Shown here: piece after piece, positions 4,621-6,525 of the stretch
Position numbering within the stretch: the stretch's first letter is position 1
Layout of the letters: each line of letters opens with the position of its first letter
From: Clostridiales bacterium
GTDB taxonomy: Bacteria > Bacillota > Clostridia > Oscillospirales > Butyricicoccaceae
DNA length: 6,525 nucleotides
Direction of reading: 5' to 3'
NCBI GenBank assembly: GCA_026419635.1
Contig: JANZZB010000087.1
Coordinates: 1 to 6,525, forward strand
Notes under the pieces: generated by a model
Databases searched by the model: none
Seen by the model: the letters and a program-made list of their open reading frames with translations, nothing else
What the model was told of the DNA's origin: nothing
Made by a program: the position numbers and the translations under genes

Positions 4621-6525
4621 ATGAAAACGGCTGAAATGAGAATGGTTAAAAGGTACTTTGCGTTACTTCTTACTCTTTGTTTTGCGTTTCAAGTTACGGC
4701 ATTCGGGGCAAATACTCAAAATGTAACTAAAAAGGTGGGGAATGACACGTATTCCCTTATGTATGACAGTGCACAACAGGCATCCAATAAATCAGATAGC
4801 AACAATGTAGATAATAACGGAAATCAAGAGAGCCGATTTATCATAAAATACCGATCGCAAACGGGGGGCGACGTTCCGGGGTTGTTGTCAAAAGATAAAG
4901 GCAGCGCCAAAGCGTTAAAACATGAGCGGTCGGGAAAGTTTGAAAAGCTGGTCTTAAACGAAAAGGTAAACCCGAAAGATCTGGCCAAACGGCTTAAGGA
5001 TGACGGCGCCGACCAATATATCGAATATATCCAGCCGGACTTTAAGATGCAGTCTTTTGGTGGCAGCGAAGGGGCAAGTCAAGTCCGGCTACAGCGCAGG
5101 GAAGCAGAAACCCTAAATACAGGGAAAGCGGAAGTGACCGTGGCGGTAATAGATACCGGCATTGATATCACTCATCCGGCTTTCTCGTACAATAATACAT
5201 ATCAAATACAGCAGGATACGATTTGGAAAAATGTATCCGAAGTAGCCGGCGACGGGATCGACAACGACGGAAACGGTTATGTTGACGACGTAAGTGGATG
5301 GAACTTCTACGATGATAACGCAACAGTCTACGATTCTTCCAGCCCGTCTCAAAGCACGCATGGAACTCATGTGGCAGGCATTATCAAAACCGTTATCGAG
5401 AGTTACAATGTAAAAATTATGCCGCTCAAGGTTTTCGGGGAAAACGGGGCATATACCAGCGACATTATCGACGCGATTCATTACGCGGAAGCAAACGGAG
5501 CGAAAATCGTCAACTGCAGTTTCGGCAGCAGCGAGGATAACCTTGCTTTGAAAGAAGCAATAGAAGAATCCAGTATGCTTTTCGTTTGCGCCGTTGGCAA
5601 CTTGCATTCCGATCTTGCGGCTGCTCCGGTCTATCCCGCCTGTTTCGGTCTGGATAATATCATCAGCGTCGCGTCTACAAACGCAAGCGGGGCGTTGTCC
5701 AGTTTTTCCAATTACAGTTCCAGTATCGCCGATGTGGCGGCCCGGGGAGAAAATATCAACAGTACCCTGCCGGGCGGGAGTTACGGTTATGAGAACGGGA
5801 CATCCCAGGCGGCGGCGTATGTCAGCGGCGTTGCGGCCGCGGTACTCAGCGCCCAGAATAATCTCGCCGCCGCAGAACTCAGGCAACGGCTAATTAAAAC
5901 TGCGGGCAAGTTATCCAATTTGCAGGATACGGTTATTGACGGCAGGCAAATAAATCTATCAAATGCGGTTCAAAATTTAGAGCAAACGGCAGTGGTACAA
6001 AATAATCCCACTTCCGATTCCGGGGATAGTGGAAGTACGCAAGCCGGTAGTGGAGATTATTCTCTTTTCAGTTATGGGAATGTTACGTTACATAACCTTA
6101 TCACAAATGGGGGGTTTGAAAATGGGACATCTGATTGGAATGCAGGTGCGAATTCTATTGTTACAACATTTTCAAGGTTTGGTTCTCACTCTTTAAAAAA
6201 TATTAATTCAACTGCTTATGGCTGTTATTGGCGTAATTCAGGTATTCATGTTATTGCAGGACATAAATATTATTTTCGGTCATCGTTAAAAGTTGTAAAT
6301 GTAGTATCTGGCACTGTTTTCAATGTTTTGGGAATGTTTGATTCTATTGGTCAATGGCTGTCTAGTATACAAACAGGCTATACAACAGTACCATGTGATT
6401 GGAGAGATTCAAGCGGAATTCTTATAGCACCAGCAAATTCTAATTATTGCCAAATCTTTGTAGCAGACCACGATCAAAATAGTACATGTGAAATATATTC
6501 TGATGGTGTAATGCTTTTTGATCTC
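4621..6525 (+). CDS. Secreted S8 family (subtilisin-like) serine protease with C-terminal binding-type module, 3' end outside window
   Basis: The frame is open from ATG 4621 to the window end (635 codons, no stop seen). TAAGGAGG (4605-4612) eight bases upstream fixes the start. Residues 1-30 form a signal peptide, basic then hydrophobic (YFALLLTLCFAFQV), with likely cleavage after AFGA. Residues about 75-150 look like an I9-type propeptide (RFIIKYRS ... YIEYIQPDFKM). The catalytic domain spans about 155-425. It has Asp178 in VAVIDTG, His247 in HGTHVAG, oxyanion Asn327 in CAVGN and Ser395 in GTSQAAAYVSG. GDGIDNDGNGYVDD (210-223) is a probable Ca-binding insert. A Ser/Gly/Asp linker (about 460-480) leads to a module beginning NLITNGGFENGTSDW (492-506), which resembles carbohydrate-binding or galactose-binding-like jelly rolls. 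The protein should act outside the cell on proteins; its substrate is unknown. The module is much more AT-rich than the catalytic part. The Pro usual after the catalytic Ser motif is replaced by Ala399. Confidence 0.93.
   Translation, partial: MKTAEMRMVKRYFALLLTLCFAFQVTAFGANTQNVTKKVGNDTYSLMYDSAQQASNKSDSNNVDNNGNQESRFIIKYRSQTGGDVPGLLSKDKGSAKALKHERSGKFEKLVLNEKVNPKDLAKRLKDDGADQYIEYIQPDFKMQSFGGSEGASQVRLQRREAETLNTGKAEVTVAVIDTGIDITHPAFSYNNTYQIQQDTIWKNVSEVAGDGIDNDGNGYVDDVSGWNFYDDNATVYDSSSPSQSTHGTHVAGIIKTVIESYNVKIMPLKVFGENGAYTSDIIDAIHYAEANGAKIVNCSFGSSEDNLALKEAIEESSMLFVCAVGNLHSDLAAAPVYPACFGLDNIISVASTNASGALSSFSNYSSSIADVAARGENINSTLPGGSYGYENGTSQAAAYVSGVAAAVLSAQNNLAAAELRQRLIKTAGKLSNLQDTVIDGRQINLSNAVQNLEQTAVVQNNPTSDSGDSGSTQAGSGDYSLFSYGNVTLHNLITNGGFENGTSDWNAGANSIVTTFSRFGSHSLKNINSTAYGCYWRNSGIHVIAGHKYYFRSSLKVVNVVSGTVFNVLGMFDSIGQWLSSIQTGYTTVPCDWRDSSGILIAPANSNYCQIFVADHDQNSTCEIYSDGVMLFDL

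Noticed and set aside
4571..4624. 17-codon ORF whose TGA overlaps the protease ATG (ATGA)
   Set aside because: It has no ribosome binding site, would begin about six bases from the predicted transcript start, and simply reads through the protease's own Shine-Dalgarno. It could be a leader peptide, but nothing supports it.
5113..5886. 257-codon frame antisense to the protease
   Set aside because: It lies wholly within the GC-rich catalytic region, where opposite-strand stops are rare; the plus strand has all the protease motifs. The 99-codon plus-strand frame at 5594-5893 is likewise a shadow.

Overview
The window looks like low-GC Firmicutes chromosome, most likely an endospore-forming Clostridia member. 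AT-rich intergenic DNA, strong GGAGG-type ribosome binding sites and a ypeB germination gene point that way. The species cannot be told from this sequence.

Layout. Positions 1-1604 read leftward: a class I/II PLP aminotransferase, then about 100 bases on, with no terminator visible between them, the first 104 codons of trpS, cut by the window edge. The pair is probably co-transcribed from a sigma-A-type promoter at 1643-1671. Reading rightward from 1743 is ypeB, without sleB beside it, closed by a strong hairpin terminator at 3244-3271. Next comes a DUF421/YetF-type membrane protein whose proper start codon appears to be non-canonical.

Convergent to the DUF421 gene, on the minus strand, is a 35-codon gene (4085-4192) for a peptide with nine cysteines. 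It has its own ribosome binding site, its own terminator and a good match to a sigma-K (late mother-cell) promoter. A 71-codon hydrophobic frame overlapping it lacks these signals and looks like a shadow. I consider this small gene the most interesting item in the window.

From about 4269 to 4473 on the plus strand there is a candidate promoter, four successive small inverted repeats and a strong intrinsic terminator, with no convincing reading frame. This could be a small RNA or an attenuated leader. Then a long open frame from 4621 to the window end encodes a secreted S8 subtilisin-like protease: signal peptide, propeptide, catalytic Asp/His/Ser/Asn, linker, and the start of a binding-type beta module. 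Base composition drops sharply between the catalytic part and the C-terminal module.

How they fit: ypeB and the putative sigma-K peptide tie the region to sporulation and germination. The aminotransferase and trpS are housekeeping metabolism and translation. The protease is an exported enzyme with no visible functional link to its neighbours.
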